DNA of 64,000 nt. Source: CAYVFC01 sp964450715. GTDB taxonomy: Bacteria > Myxococcota_A > Polyangia > Polyangiales > JAFGIB01. Under the pieces are notes generated by a model. It made no database searches. It was not told where the DNA came from and worked only from the letters and a program-made list of their open reading frames with translations. Where the stretch lies: contig CAYVFC010000005.1 of NCBI GenBank assembly GCA_964450715.1, positions 43,573 through 107,572 on the forward strand, written 5' to 3'. A program made the position numbers and the translations under genes. The stretch's first letter is position 1, and each line of letters starts with the position of its first letter. This document shows positions 52,140-62,500 of the stretch, one piece after another.

Positions 52140-53456
52140 ATGGCGTCATCCAGCACTACCGGTAGCGGACCGCAGAGCGTTCCGCCTTCCGCCGACTTCG
52201 TCTACCGGGGCGGTATCCTCTACGCGGAATCGGTCTCTTTGATGGAGATCGCCGACCAGGTGGGAACCCCGGCCTACATCTACAGCGCTTCGGTCATCGA
52301 CGGGGCATACCACCGCATCGACGAGGCGCTGCAGGGCGTCCCGCACCTGCTCGCTTATTCCGTCAAGGCCAACGGCAACCTGGCGTTGCTGGCGCGCCTG
52401 GGGCGAATGGGCTCGGGCGCGGACATCGTTTCCGGCGGCGAGCTGGCCCGGGCGCTGGAGGGGGGCATCCCGGCCAACCGGATCGTGTTCAGCGGGGTGG
52501 GCAAAACGGACCGCGAGTTGCACGCGGCGCTCGACGCCGGCATCTATCAAATCAACGTGGAGAGCGTCCCGGAGATCGACGCGCTGGAAGCCATCGCTCG
52601 GGCGCGCGGCGTTTGCGTTCCCATCGCCTTGCGGGTCAACCCGGACGTCGACCCCAAGACCCACCCCTACATCTCCACCGGGTTGCGCACCAACAAGTTC
52701 GGCCTCGAGACCGATACCGCGCGGGAGCTGTTGCCGCGGTTGAAGCAGAGCCCGCATCTCGATTTACAGGGGCTGGCTTGCCACATCGGCTCGCAGTTGC
52801 TCTCGCCCGACCCCATCAGCGACGCAGTCGCCATCGTGGCGGGATTCGCCCTCGAGTGCGTCCGCGCCGGCATCGAGCTGCGCACCCTGGACGTCGGGGG
52901 CGGCTGGCCCATCCTCTACGGCGACGAGACCTCCGTGCCCTATCCCTTCAGCGCCTTCGGCGACGCGGTGCGGGAGGGGATCCGCAAGGGCGGAGCGGAC
53001 GAACTGGGGCTGCAGATCATCGTCGAGCCCGGTCGCTCCATCGTGGGCGACGCCGGTGTACTGTTGACGCGGGTCACCTATGTCAAGCACCAGGGCGGCA
53101 AGCGCTTCATCATCGTAGACGGAGCCATGACGGAGCTTATCCGGCCCGCCCTTTACGGTTCCTATCACGCGGTCAGCCCGGTCAAGAAGCCCGACGAATA
53201 CGCCGAGCAGAGCCCGGCCGACGTGGTGGGGCCGGTCTGCGAGAGCTCCGATTTCCTGGCCCGCGACCGGGAGCTGCCCGAGATCGAACGCGGCAGCCTG
53301 CTGGCCATTCGCGGGGCCGGGGGCTACGGGGCGGTAATGGCCAGTACCTATAACGGGCGGCCGCGTGCGCCCGAGGTCCTGGTGGAGGGCAAGGGCTTCC
53401 GCCTCATCCGTACCCGGGAAACCATTCCGGATCTCTGGCAGAACGAGATCAAGTAG
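52140..53456 (+). CDS. lysA: Diaminopimelate decarboxylase
   Basis: 438 aa PLP enzyme converting meso-diaminopimelate to lysine. Signatures: the PLP lysine in LAYSVKANGNLALL, GADIVSGGELARAL, VGKTDRELHAAL, ACHIGSQL, LDVGGGWPI, IIVEPGRSIVGDAG and the dimer-contributed active-site Cys in GPVCESSDFLARDR. The GAYG motif near the C-terminus is GAGGYGAVM here. ATG 52140 is preferred to ATG 52134 because GGAG then lies seven bases away. Convergent with phoH, with a palindromic element between them. Confidence 0.95.
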   Translation: MASSSTTGSGPQSVPPSADFVYRGGILYAESVSLMEIADQVGTPAYIYSASVIDGAYHRIDEALQGVPHLLAYSVKANGNLALLARLGRMGSGADIVSGGELARALEGGIPANRIVFSGVGKTDRELHAALDAGIYQINVESVPEIDALEAIARARGVCVPIALRVNPDVDPKTHPYISTGLRTNKFGLETDTARELLPRLKQSPHLDLQGLACHIGSQLLSPDPISDAVAIVAGFALECVRAGIELRTLDVGGGWPILYGDETSVPYPFSAFGDAVREGIRKGGADELGLQIIVEPGRSIVGDAGVLLTRVTYVKHQGGKRFIIVDGAMTELIRPALYGSYHAVSPVKKPDEYAEQSPADVVGPVCESSDFLARDRELPEIERGSLLAIRGAGGYGAVMASTYNGRPRAPEVLVEGKGFRLIRTRETIPDLWQNEIK

Positions 53457-53517
53457 GGGCGGGCCTTGCGTCCGCCCGGGATACCTGTCCGGGAGGGGGC
53501 GAGCCCCGCCTCGACGT
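53457..53517. repeat. GC-rich repeat related to 26092-26196
   Basis: The stretch GGGGCGGGCCTTGCGTCCGC is followed by CCCGGG and GGGAGGGGGCGAGCCCCGCC, matching the CCCGGGAGGGGGC motif of the 26-kb element. Self-complementary, directly after the lysA stop. Confidence 0.45.
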
Positions 53518-53521
53518 TCTA

Positions 53522-53703
53522 AGGAGGCACCGCAAAATAAACGATCCGGTTGCGGCCGCGTGGGCGGGCGCACTCGCGGCTTTCGTCCTCGGAAAAATCC
53601 TCGAAATAGCGCTGCTATTGCTGCGGTTTTTCCTCCGGGCGCGCTCGCGATTGCGCTCCGCCGACGCGCCCGGTCTCGTATCGTTTATTTTGCGGTGCCT
53701 CCT
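53522..53703. repeat. Palindromic MITE-like element, family A copy 1
   Basis: 182 bp with 24-bp perfect terminal inverted repeats (53522-53545 and 53680-53703, beginning AGGAGGCACCGCAAAAT). Internal hairpins surround an AATAGC/GCTATT centre. It differs at about two positions from the reverse complement of 63767-63948. It lies between convergent lysA and phoH, and its end contains the phoH stop codon. No open frame encodes a transposase, so movement would need one in trans. Confidence 0.9.
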
Positions 53704-55036
53704 AAAGCCGTTCCGCCGCCATGGCGGCCAGCGGCGAGCGTTCGCTCTTGGCCAGCAGCATGTGGCCGACCAGCGGCTCCTTCTTCAGCCGCTCTACCAA
53801 GTAGGTGAGACCGTTCGAGTTGGCGTCCAGGTAGGGATTGTCGATCTGGTCCGGATCGCCGGTCAGTACGATCTTTGTGCCTTCCCCGGCGCGCGATATG
53901 ATGGTCTTGATTTCGTGGGGGGTGAGGTTCTGGGCCTCATCGACGACGAGGAATTGCTTGGGGATGCTCCTGCCTCGGATATAGGTGAGCGCCTCGATCT
54001 CGATGATGTCGGCCTGCTGCAGGTCGTCCAGCGTGATCTTCTTGCCCCTGGGGATGGCCAGTCCGGCCTCCGCGCCCACCTTGGCCCGGTTGAGGATGAA
54101 CTCCAGGTTGTCGAAGATGGGGCGCATCCAGTAGCTCAGCTTCTGGTCCTTGGTGCCGGGCAGGTACCCGATATCCTTGCCCATGGGCATGATGGGACGC
54201 GCGACCAGGATGCGTTCGTAAGCGGGATCGAGCTGCAGCGTCTTGGATAGCGCGCAAGCCAGCGCCAGCAGCGTCTTGCCCGTCCCCGCCTGTCCGACCA
54301 GCGAAACCAGCTGGATCCGATCGTCCAGCAACAGGTCGAAGGCGAACTTCTGTTCCACGTTGAGCGGTTTGACCCCGAAGGCCGAGACGCCCTCCTTCAG
54401 CGCGACCAGTCCTCCCTCCTCGGCGTGCCAGCGACAGAGCACGGGTCGAACCCCCTTGTCCTTCATCCGCAAACAGGCGAATTCGTTCGGCTGAAAGGTG
54501 ATTCCCGGGATTACCATCTGTCCGTTCTGGTAGAGCTCGCCTACCAGATCCTCTGGCACGTCGATCTCACGCCAACCTGCGTAGAGCGAGCGGTACTCCA
54601 CCTTTTGCTTTTCGTAGTCCCCGGTTTTCAAGCCCAGCGCATAGGCCTTGATGCGCGCGTTCAGGTCCTTGGAGATGAAGAAGACCTGATCTTCTCGGCT
54701 CTTCTGGAAGTCGAGTGCGACCGAGAGGATTTTGTTGTCCGGCAGGTTGCGATCCATGTCGGGCGGAAGCAGGAAGTCCTCCGGCAAGAAGCCGATGCGC
54801 AGCCTGCCGTTGTTTTCCAGCTTGGCGCCTTTCTCCAGGGCCCCCTTCTTGATCAGCGAATCGATCTCCCGCAGCACCTGCCTTGCATGCATGCCCTTCT
54901 TGTCCGAATAGCTCTTGAAGTTGTCGAGCTCCTCGATGACCGTGATGGGTATGATCACGGTGTTGTCAGCGAAGGAGTAGAGTGCGCCCGGGTTGTGCAG
55001 AAGTACGTTGGTGTCGAGGACGAAGTACTTTGGCAT
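53702..55036 (-). CDS. phoH: PIN-PhoH family ATPase
   Basis: 444 aa of the PhoH2 type: an N-terminal PIN nuclease domain (about 1-150; YFVLDTNVLLHNPGAL with the first catalytic Asp, VIEELDN, and PDNKILSVAL) joined to a PhoH P-loop ATPase with Walker A LVGQAGTGKTLLALA, VARPIMPMGKDIGYLPG and Walker B QFLVVDEAQNLTP, then VLTGDPDQID. PhoH2 proteins are RNA helicase/nucleases in the cases tested. Start at ATG 55036 (MPKYFVLD). Follows the TPR gene by 40 bp on the same strand. Its last codon and stop lie at the edge of the 182-bp repeat. Confidence 0.92.
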   Translation of the reverse strand: MPKYFVLDTNVLLHNPGALYSFADNTVIIPITVIEELDNFKSYSDKKGMHARQVLREIDSLIKKGALEKGAKLENNGRLRIGFLPEDFLLPPDMDRNLPDNKILSVALDFQKSREDQVFFISKDLNARIKAYALGLKTGDYEKQKVEYRSLYAGWREIDVPEDLVGELYQNGQMVIPGITFQPNEFACLRMKDKGVRPVLCRWHAEEGGLVALKEGVSAFGVKPLNVEQKFAFDLLLDDRIQLVSLVGQAGTGKTLLALACALSKTLQLDPAYERILVARPIMPMGKDIGYLPGTKDQKLSYWMRPIFDNLEFILNRAKVGAEAGLAIPRGKKITLDDLQQADIIEIEALTYIRGRSIPKQFLVVDEAQNLTPHEIKTIISRAGEGTKIVLTGDPDQIDNPYLDANSNGLTYLVERLKKEPLVGHMLLAKSERSPLAAMAAERL

Positions 55037-55076
55037 TCTTCGATTAAACCATGACGCCGGCGACAAACCAAGGGAT

Positions 55077-56480
55077 TCACCGCGCACGTTTCCGGCGAAC
55101 CAACTCCAGGTTGTACTCGAACAGCGGGTCGGGTCGTATCTGCAGGGCGCGGCCGAAGTGGCGCGCTGCCTGGTCCAGCTCTCCCCTCTCCAGGTAGATG
55201 GCGCCGAGCGCGTTGTGGGCATCGGCGAAATCCGGGTACAGCTCCAAGGCCCGGTCCAGCGACTGAAGCGCTCGCCGCTCCTCGCCCGCCGCGAAGTAGA
55301 CCCCGCCCAGATCGTAGTGAGCCTCCGCCGATCCGGGCTCGATGGCCAACGCCCTTCGATACAGCTGTAGCGCCTGCCAGTAGGAACGCTTTTTAGCGTG
55401 CGCCGCTCCCAGGTTGGTCAGCGCGACAAAGGAATCGGGGTCGAGCTGCAGCGACTTTTCGCAGGCGACGATGGCGTTGTCGGGCTCGGAGATCTTGACG
55501 TGCCGGATACAGAGCCCGGCGTAGTGCAGCGAGAGAATCTCCCGGTTGGTACCGAAGAACCACCAGTCCAACTTGCGTTCGTACAGACGTTCCGCGTTCG
55601 AGCTGCGATTCGCCAGGTCGAAGATCCTCCTTCTGCCGGGCATCTCCAAGGCGACCGAGAAATGCAGAAACCCGGGCGCCAGGTCGGGGTTCTGCAGGCT
55701 CCTGTAGTCGATCCGGCCGTAGACGAATCGGGCGTCCAGGCCCGCCATGCGAAATAGAGCGTATAGGATCTTGCTGTCTTCCGAGCACCTGCCGCAGCGG
55801 TTTTCCAGGGCCCCGAGCGCATCGCACTCGAGGAGGCAATCTTCCCGTACATCGGCCCGGCCCAACCCTCCATTTTCCCAGATGTAGCTCAACACGCCGT
55901 CCAGCCGGGCCTCGCCCAGCTCGACCCCGATTTCGCGCGGGATCTCGGCCACGGGCCGTGTTCCTTTGGTCGAGGCCAGGGCGAAGGCGTAGAGCGAAAC
56001 CGCCGTCAGCTCATCGTAATGGCCGTCTCCTCTGCGGTAGCCAGCCGCCGCCAGCATGCGATCGATGGCGCGCAGGGTTAGGTGGACCTTTTGCCGCAGC
56101 AAGGCGTCGAACGAGGTCTCGGGGCTCAGATCGTCCAGTGTCCAGGGGATCTCCAGGTCGAGGTCGGCCCGGATGGCGTCATGGTACTTCTGGTAGTTTT
56201 CCAGAGCGTATTCCAGGACCTCTTTTTTCTCGATCATGCCGTCGCCGGCCCGTACGCGAGTCCTTCCCCTGTTTACGTAATCCGTCTTGAAGTACCCCTG
56301 GTCCAGCTCCGCGTCCGTCACCCCGCGCAGCGCAAGGGTCCGGTGCAGGGCCCAGGTCGGCGGGACTTTCGCGGAGACCGGCGGGAACTGCTCGTTCGGC
56401 GACCGTTCCGGACCTCGACAGTTGTACAGCCCCGCTGCAATGGTCGCGATGAAGAAGAAGATCGAGAATCGCCTCGGCAT
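55077..56480 (-). CDS. Transglutaminase-like/TPR lipoprotein-like protein
   Basis: 467 aa from ATG 56480. Signal sequence (RFSIFFFIATIAAGLYNC) suggests export, possibly as a lipoprotein with Cys21. A central transglutaminase-like core has the Cys in CGRCSEDSKILYALFRMAG, a His in GFLHFSVALEM and an Asp in RRIFDLANR. The C-terminal half contains three or four TPRs (AIVACEKSLQLDPDSFVALTNLG, ALQLYRRALAIEPGSAEAHYDLG, ALQSLDRALELYPDFADAHNALG). Such proteins often act in peptide-bond chemistry or cell-envelope assembly. It is upstream of phoH in the same operon. Confidence 0.85.
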   Translation of the reverse strand: MPRRFSIFFFIATIAAGLYNCRGPERSPNEQFPPVSAKVPPTWALHRTLALRGVTDAELDQGYFKTDYVNRGRTRVRAGDGMIEKKEVLEYALENYQKYHDAIRADLDLEIPWTLDDLSPETSFDALLRQKVHLTLRAIDRMLAAAGYRRGDGHYDELTAVSLYAFALASTKGTRPVAEIPREIGVELGEARLDGVLSYIWENGGLGRADVREDCLLECDALGALENRCGRCSEDSKILYALFRMAGLDARFVYGRIDYRSLQNPDLAPGFLHFSVALEMPGRRRIFDLANRSSNAERLYERKLDWWFFGTNREILSLHYAGLCIRHVKISEPDNAIVACEKSLQLDPDSFVALTNLGAAHAKKRSYWQALQLYRRALAIEPGSAEAHYDLGGVYFAAGEERRALQSLDRALELYPDFADAHNALGAIYLERGELDQAARHFGRALQIRPDPLFEYNLELVRRKRAR

Positions 56481-56596
56481 GGCTGCCTTAAAAGCGTCGT
56501 CCAGCGCGGTAGAAATTTTCACCTGCTCGTAGACGCGACCGATCCCGCCGTAAGGCTGGGCGCCGTCCCCGAGCCCCGTGCGGCGAACGCCGAGTT

Positions 56597-57055
56597 CTAT
56601 TGTGTCTCTGCCGCTGCCCTCGACTCCACCCGCGTCATGGTGGTCTCGTAGCTTCCCTGGCAAGCGATCTGGCCGTCTCCCGCCCATTCGTAGCGGGTCA
56701 TCACTCCCGTGATCTTCTTCGCGTTGTCGACGTCCATATCTCCGATCATCTGCCACCGGTGGTTGTTGGAGTTGTCCAGTCGCGTTTTGGTGACTGCCAG
56801 TACGCAGCCCTTGCGGTTCACGTCGGTGACGATCGTTCCGCCCATGTCGGTCTCGTAAACCGTAGCTTTGGTGCTCTGGTTTTCGAAGTTGTACCGGGTC
56901 GGTTGTATGAAGGAGCACGAACCGCCGATCTGCGTGTGGACGGCAAGGAACTCGCCCTTGACCGAACCGCAAGCGTCATCCTCTGACATACATCCCCCGA
57001 CCGCGAATGCAACGTACAGAACCGCACCGACCGCCAATACGACTACCTTTTTCAT
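56597..57055 (-). CDS. Small exported lipoprotein of unknown function
   Basis: 152 aa. Signal MKKVVVLAVGAVLYVAFAVGGC with a lipobox-like AVGGC. Mature part has four further Cys (positions near 29, 47, 84 and 132), a beta-rich composition and many Asn/Thr. No family recognised. About 115 bp separate it from the TPR gene, which is on the same strand. The start is ATG 57055, the only reasonable one. Confidence 0.75.
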   Translation of the reverse strand: MKKVVVLAVGAVLYVAFAVGGCMSEDDACGSVKGEFLAVHTQIGGSCSFIQPTRYNFENQSTKATVYETDMGGTIVTDVNRKGCVLAVTKTRLDNSNNHRWQMIGDMDVDNAKKITGVMTRYEWAGDGQIACQGSYETTMTRVESRAAAETQ

Positions 57056-57321
57056 CTAGCCAGTACCCAACCTTTCTTCTGGCCCCCCTTCGCCTTGCTA
57101 CCCGACCCTCTCATGATGGTATATGAACGGTTGTTGCGCAAGTGTAGTACACATACCCGGTTGATCTTGTTCCTATAAAGTAGGAAATTTCTGTTTATAA
57201 CGGAAAACCAACCCTCCTTCGGTTTCTGTGGCCCGTTCATTTTGCTCCGGGGCACGATTCCGACCGTCACCTGCACCGGAATTTCTTTTCGGGCCTTCGA
57301 GGGAGTAGCGTCGTCGGTACG
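57056..57321. other. Divergent intergenic region
   Basis: About 265 bp, AT-richer than its surroundings between 57110 and 57220. It should carry promoters for the small lipoprotein (minus) and the GT39-like gene (plus). I see no confident promoter, repeat or RNA gene. Confidence 0.35.
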
Positions 57322-59022
57322 GTGGAGGAGATGGACGCGAGACCGGGCAGGCTACCGCGCATCTTGTTATGGATGCTCCTCGGCCTGTTCGCTTACAAGC
57401 TCGCCTACCATTCGCTGTACCTGCGCGACAACGCCTTCGCTCTGGCGACCTTCTCGGATGCTCGCCTCTACGAGGAGGCGGCCCGTGACATCCTGGCTCG
57501 GCCGCCGTTGGGCAGCAGGCCTTTCTATTTACAGGGACTATACGCCTACTTCATGGCGCTCGGCATGGCGCTATGGCCCATCCTGGCCTCCGCACTGCTG
57601 CTGCAGTTGGCGGTGGCCGGCCTCTCCTTCCTGCTCTTCTTGCGCGCGGCGCGCGATGCTTTCGGCCCGGTGGCAGGCGCGCTGAGCACGGCCGTGCTGC
57701 TGGCCCATCCCACCCTGACCTTTTACGAGAACAAGTACCTGAGCGCCGAGCTGGGTGTGGTCTGCAACGTCGCGGTTCTCTTCACCTTCGCCCTGTATGC
57801 CCGCGCTCCTGGCCGCTGCCGGGCGCTGGGCCTGGGGGCGGCCTCGGCGCTCTCGCTGCTGGCCCGGCCCAACATGGTGCTGGCGCTGCCCGCAACGTTG
57901 TGGGCAATGGTGCTCGTCAGCCGGAGCCGCGGACGGGCCCGGGCGCGAGAGCTGGCGACGTTCGCGCTGGGCGTGCTGCTCACGGTGGCCCCCATGGCCC
58001 TGCGCAATCAGCTGGTCACCGGCAGGCCCGACCTGTTTCCCATCCATGGCGGCGGCACCTCGTTCTACATAGGCAATAATCCCCACGCGACCGGTCTCTG
58101 GAACTCTGCCGGTGGGCTCTTCAGCGGACAGGTCGGCGTGGAGCGGTGGGAGCTCGAGGAGAAGCTGGGAATCGACGTCGCCGACCGGACCGATCGAGCG
58201 GGAGCTATCGGCAAGGCGCTCTACCGGCGAGCACTTCGTTTCATCGCGGACCGACCAGGAAGCTGGCTCCGGCTAGAGGCGCGCAAGCTCTGGTTGCTGG
58301 CCGGAAACGAGGAGATCACGCAGGACTACGACGTGTACGGCGAGCGGGAGCTCGTTCCCGCTCCCTACCGCGTTGGCTTGCCCTTCGGCGTCCTGCTGGC
58401 GGTGGGAGTCCTGGGCTTCTGGATCCTGGCGACGGGAGAGGGGCGGAACCGCGACTCGCAGCAGAGCAGGCAGGTCCGCGCCTGGTGGTTCCTGGCCGGT
58501 GGCCAGGCGCTGGCCGTGCTAGCCGCCAACCTGCTCTTCTTCACCTCGGCCCAGCACCGACTGCCCCTGGCCCTACCCCTGGCGTTCCTGAGCGGTCCGG
58601 CGCTGCTCGGCCTGCGGGAGAGGCTGCGAAAAGAAGGCAGGGTCGCTTTGAACACCTGGGCAGCGTTGCTCGTCTGCCTCTTGCTCCTGGCGCAGTCCTT
58701 TTGGCCGCGCACCAAGCGGAGAACCCCCTCCACGGCACACTACTACAACCTCTCCGTGGTTCAGCACGAGGCCGGCGACGCTGCGGCTGCTATCGAGACC
58801 CTGGATATCGCCATCACCCGTCGACCGGACCAGCCCGAGTTCCTGCTGGACCGGGTGCGCCTGGCACGCGAGCTCGGTCGTTTCGACCAAGCACAGGCCG
58901 ACATCGACAAGCTGTCGGCTGTCAAACCGCTGCCCGGCTGGTTGCTGCGCCAGGTTTTACGCGAGCAGGCGCTGCTCGTTCAGGCGCGCCGCGCCGTGGC
59001 CGCACCCGTCGAGGCTCCGTGA
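57322..59022 (+). CDS. GT39-like (ArnT/PMT-type) membrane glycosyltransferase with TPR-like tail
   Basis: 566 aa from GTG 57322 (ATG 57331 possible). About 11 membrane helices in the first 460 residues with a first periplasmic loop containing FSDARLYEEAARDIL, which carries the Asp/Glu pair typical of GT-C enzymes, and the ENKYLSAELG stretch of GT39/DUF-type proteins. The last 100 residues look like two TPR-like repeats (AAIETLDIAITRRPDQPEFL). It probably transfers a sugar from a polyprenyl-linked donor in the periplasm. Substrate unknown. Compare the TMTC-like protein at 40 kb, with the same general plan. Confidence 0.82.
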   Translation: MEEMDARPGRLPRILLWMLLGLFAYKLAYHSLYLRDNAFALATFSDARLYEEAARDILARPPLGSRPFYLQGLYAYFMALGMALWPILASALLLQLAVAGLSFLLFLRAARDAFGPVAGALSTAVLLAHPTLTFYENKYLSAELGVVCNVAVLFTFALYARAPGRCRALGLGAASALSLLARPNMVLALPATLWAMVLVSRSRGRARARELATFALGVLLTVAPMALRNQLVTGRPDLFPIHGGGTSFYIGNNPHATGLWNSAGGLFSGQVGVERWELEEKLGIDVADRTDRAGAIGKALYRRALRFIADRPGSWLRLEARKLWLLAGNEEITQDYDVYGERELVPAPYRVGLPFGVLLAVGVLGFWILATGEGRNRDSQQSRQVRAWWFLAGGQALAVLAANLLFFTSAQHRLPLALPLAFLSGPALLGLRERLRKEGRVALNTWAALLVCLLLLAQSFWPRTKRRTPSTAHYYNLSVVQHEAGDAAAAIETLDIAITRRPDQPEFLLDRVRLARELGRFDQAQADIDKLSAVKPLPGWLLRQVLREQALLVQARRAVAAPVEAP

Positions 59023-59099
59023 CCGTAATTCCAATCTTGCTGTAATACATCTTCCTCGCTGTCGGAGCTTATCCAGTGGTGCGCCATCGGTGGTATGAT

Positions 59100-59459
59100 A
59101 TGGCCATGGGTGCGAATTCGTGGCCGACTTTGAAAGCGAGACCGGTGACCATGGTGGTCGTGGTCGGCGGCCCGACCAAGATGGTCGAGGCCGCCAAGAA
59201 GGCTTCGGCCGTGGCCGCGGGCGCTATCGCGGTGGCGTGCCCGGTCAACGATGCGGCGACCATAGCGGCCAAGAACCGACCCTTCGCCCTGGTCGTGAGC
59301 CAGGAGGTCTACGAGTTCGATTCCGACGAGTTCATCGCGCTGGCCAGGGACGTGAAGGCGCAGCTCATCACCATCCCGACCCGGATGGCCACCAGGGAAG
59401 AGCTGCAGAGGCAGCTGATTCCGCTCATCGAGAAAGCCTTCAGCAAATCGGGTTTGTAG
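59100..59459 (+). CDS. Small unknown alpha/beta protein
   Basis: 119 aa from ATG 59100 (MAMGANSWPTLK). Alternating strands and helices (VTMVVVVGGPTKMVEAAKKA, AIAVACPVND, FALVVSQEVYEFD) suggest a flavodoxin- or receiver-like Rossmann fold, but the acidic phosphorylation residues of a receiver are absent. Conserved PTRMAT near the end. 41 bp upstream of the EndoQ-UvrD gene on the same strand, so possibly co-transcribed. Function unknown. Confidence 0.65.
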   Translation: MAMGANSWPTLKARPVTMVVVVGGPTKMVEAAKKASAVAAGAIAVACPVNDAATIAAKNRPFALVVSQEVYEFDSDEFIALARDVKAQLITIPTRMATREELQRQLIPLIEKAFSKSGL

Positions 59460-59500
59460 ACCTGTAGCCGGCATCGAAAACCGCGTATACACGGTTGGCG

Positions 59501-62500
59501 ATGTCCTTCTACGCCGACCTTCACGTCCATTCCCGGTTTTCCCGCGCCACTGCCCGGAGCTGTGATCTCGCGCACCTGGCTTTCTGGGCTCAGAAGAAGG
59601 GGATCGAGGTGGTCGGGACCGGGGACTTCACCCATCCCGGCTGGTTCGCCGAGCTCGAGCAGAACCTGATCCCGGCCGAGCCCGGGTTGTTCGCGCTTCG
59701 CGAGGGTATCGAGGCGCTGTCGGGCGAGGAGCTCGCCCCGTCGTGTCGGGGCAGCGTGCGTTTCATGCTTTCGGTCGAGATCTCCACCATCTACAAGAAG
59801 GGGGAGCGGACCCGGAAGGTGCACCACGTGGTCTACGCGCCCGATCTCGAGTCCGCGAAGCGGTTCACGCAAAGCCTCTCCCGCATCGGGAACCTGAGCT
59901 CGGACGGCCGGCCCATCCTGGGGCTTGACTCCCGGAACTTGTTGGAGATCGTTCTCGAGTCTGCAGAGGGGTGCCACCTGGTGCCCGCTCATATCTGGAC
60001 CCCCTGGTTCTCGGCGCTCGGATCGAAATCCGGTTTCGATTCCATCGACGATTGCTACGCCGACTTGGCTCCGCACATCTTTGCGGTGGAAACCGGCCTG
60101 TCGTCCGATCCCGAGATGAACTGGCGGGTAGCGTCGCTGGACCGCTTTCGCCTGGTCTCGAATTCGGACGCGCACTCGCCGGCCATGCTCGGTCGCGAGG
60201 CGTGCATCTTTGACGGCGAACGGGATTACTTCTCGATATTCCGGGCGCTCAGCACGGGCGAGGGGTATGGCGGCACGGTGGAGTTCTTCCCGGAGGAGGG
60301 CAAGTACCACCTGGACGGCCACCGCAAGTGCGGTGTGCGTCTCACCCCCGAGCAGACCCGCGAGCACGGAGGGCGCTGCCCGCAATGCGGCGGCCTCATC
60401 ACCGTGGGCGTGATGAGCCGGGTCGACGAGCTCGCCGAGCCCGATCATCGCCCTCCGCCTTCGACCGCCGGCAGGGTACAGAGCCTGGTGCCGTTGGCCG
60501 AAGTGATCGCCGAGCTGTACGGCGTGGGCTCCAAGAGCATTCGCGTGCAGCGCTCCTACGAGCACCTGCTTTCGGAGCTGGGCCCCGAGCTGTTCATTCT
60601 GGGCGCGGCCGACCCGGAAGAGATCCGCAGGCGCGGTTCCCCGCTGCTGGCCGAGGCCATCACGCGCCTGCGCGCGGGCAAGGTGATCCGCGAGGCGGGC
60701 TACGACGGCGAGTACGGGGTGATCAGGCTGTTCGAAAGCGATGAGCTCGGCTGCCGCAACCGGGGAGGGCTGCTGTTCGAGACACCGCCGGTGAGAAAAC
60801 CCGCCCCGAAAGCGGCGAAGGCGCGGAAGGGGGAATCGAAAAGCTCAGAACCCGGTGTCCGTACTGCTGTCGGTTCGGTTGCCGGTCTCCCGCAGGTCGC
60901 CGAGGTGAAACCGGCCGCTTCCCGCGAACCGGAGGCGAGCCCGCTGTCCGGGCTGGACGAAGCGCAGCGGGCCGCGGTCGAGGCGGTCGAGGGGCCGGTG
61001 CTGATCGCGGCCGGGCCGGGCTCGGGCAAGACCCGCACGCTCACCCACCGGCTGGCCCATCTGGTCCGCTCCCGCGGCGCGCGGCCGGAGAGCTGCCTGG
61101 CGTTGACCTTCACCCGCAGGGCGGCGGAGCAGATGCGGGAGCGGCTGCGCGCGCTTTTGCCCGACTGCGGCGACCGGTTTCCGGTGCTCACCTTTCACGC
61201 GCTGTCGCTGCAACTGCTGACCGAGTTCCGTGACCGGGCTGGCCTGCCCGAGCGGTTCCGGCTCGCCGCCGAGGCCGAACGCCTGCAGCTGCTGCAGGAC
61301 CACCTGCAGCTTAAGGAGCGCGAGGCCCGGCGGCTGATTTCCGAGATTTCCCGTATAAAGAGAAGCCGCTCCGGCGACGAGCGCCCCGAGCTGCTGTCGG
61401 CGCTCGAGACCTACCAGCGCGAGATGCGGGCCGCCGGCCTGCTCGACTTCGACGACCTGGTGGCGCTGGCGGCCGACCTGCTGGAACGGGACGAGGAGAT
61501 CCGACGCCTCTTGCAGCAGCGTTTCAACTGGATATCCATCGACGAGTACCAGGACGTGGACGCGGCCCAGTACCGTCTGCTCGCCCTGCTGGTCTCGCCC
61601 CGGGCTGATATCTGCGCCATCGGCGATCCGGACCAGTCCATCTACGGCTTTCGCGGCTCCGACCCGAGCTTCTTCCGCCGCTTTCAACAGGACTATCCCG
61701 GCGCGCGCGTCTTCGCCCTGACCGCCAACTACCGCTCGGGCAGCCATATCGTTCGGGCCTCCTGGCAAGTGATGGCGCGCTCCGTTCCCGACCATGCCGA
61801 GCTGCGGGCCCTGCTCGATACCACCGGCACCATCACCATCCACCAGGCAGCCAGCGAGCGCGCCGAGGCCGAGTTCGTGGTACAGAGCGTTGAACGCCTG
61901 CTCGGGGGCCACAGCTTTTTCTCGCTGGACAGCGGGCGATCCGGCAGCGGTGCCGCTGTCGACCCGGGCGCGGAGCGCTCCGATCTGTGCTTCGGCGACT
62001 TCGCCGTGCTGCTGCGCACCGAGGCGCAGGCCGAGCCGGTGCGGGAGGCCCTGGCCCGCTCGGGAATCCCCTTTCAGCTCAGGTCTCACCAGCGGCTCTT
62101 CGAGCAGCCGGGCGTGCGCGACCTGGTTCTGCGCCTGGATCGAGCCGTTCCGGGACGGAACGCGCTCGACGCCCTCAAAGAAGCGGCCCGGAGCTCGGTG
62201 AGCGAGGCCGACGAAGCCGATCGGGACGCGGTCGCGGAGCGAAACCGAGCGGCGCTGGAAATGCTCGAGCCGCTGGCCCTGGCCCGCGGTTCCGATCTCG
62301 AGCGCTTCCGCCGCGAGGTGATGCTGGGCGAGCAGATCGACACCTGGGATCCGCGCGCCGATCGCGTATCGATCCTCACCCTACACGCGGCCAAGGGACT
62401 GGAGTTCCCGGTGGTATTCATCCTGGGTTGCGAGCAGGGTATTCTACCCCTGCTCTGGCCGGGCTCCGACCCGTCTGCCATCGAGGAGGAGCGCCGCCTC

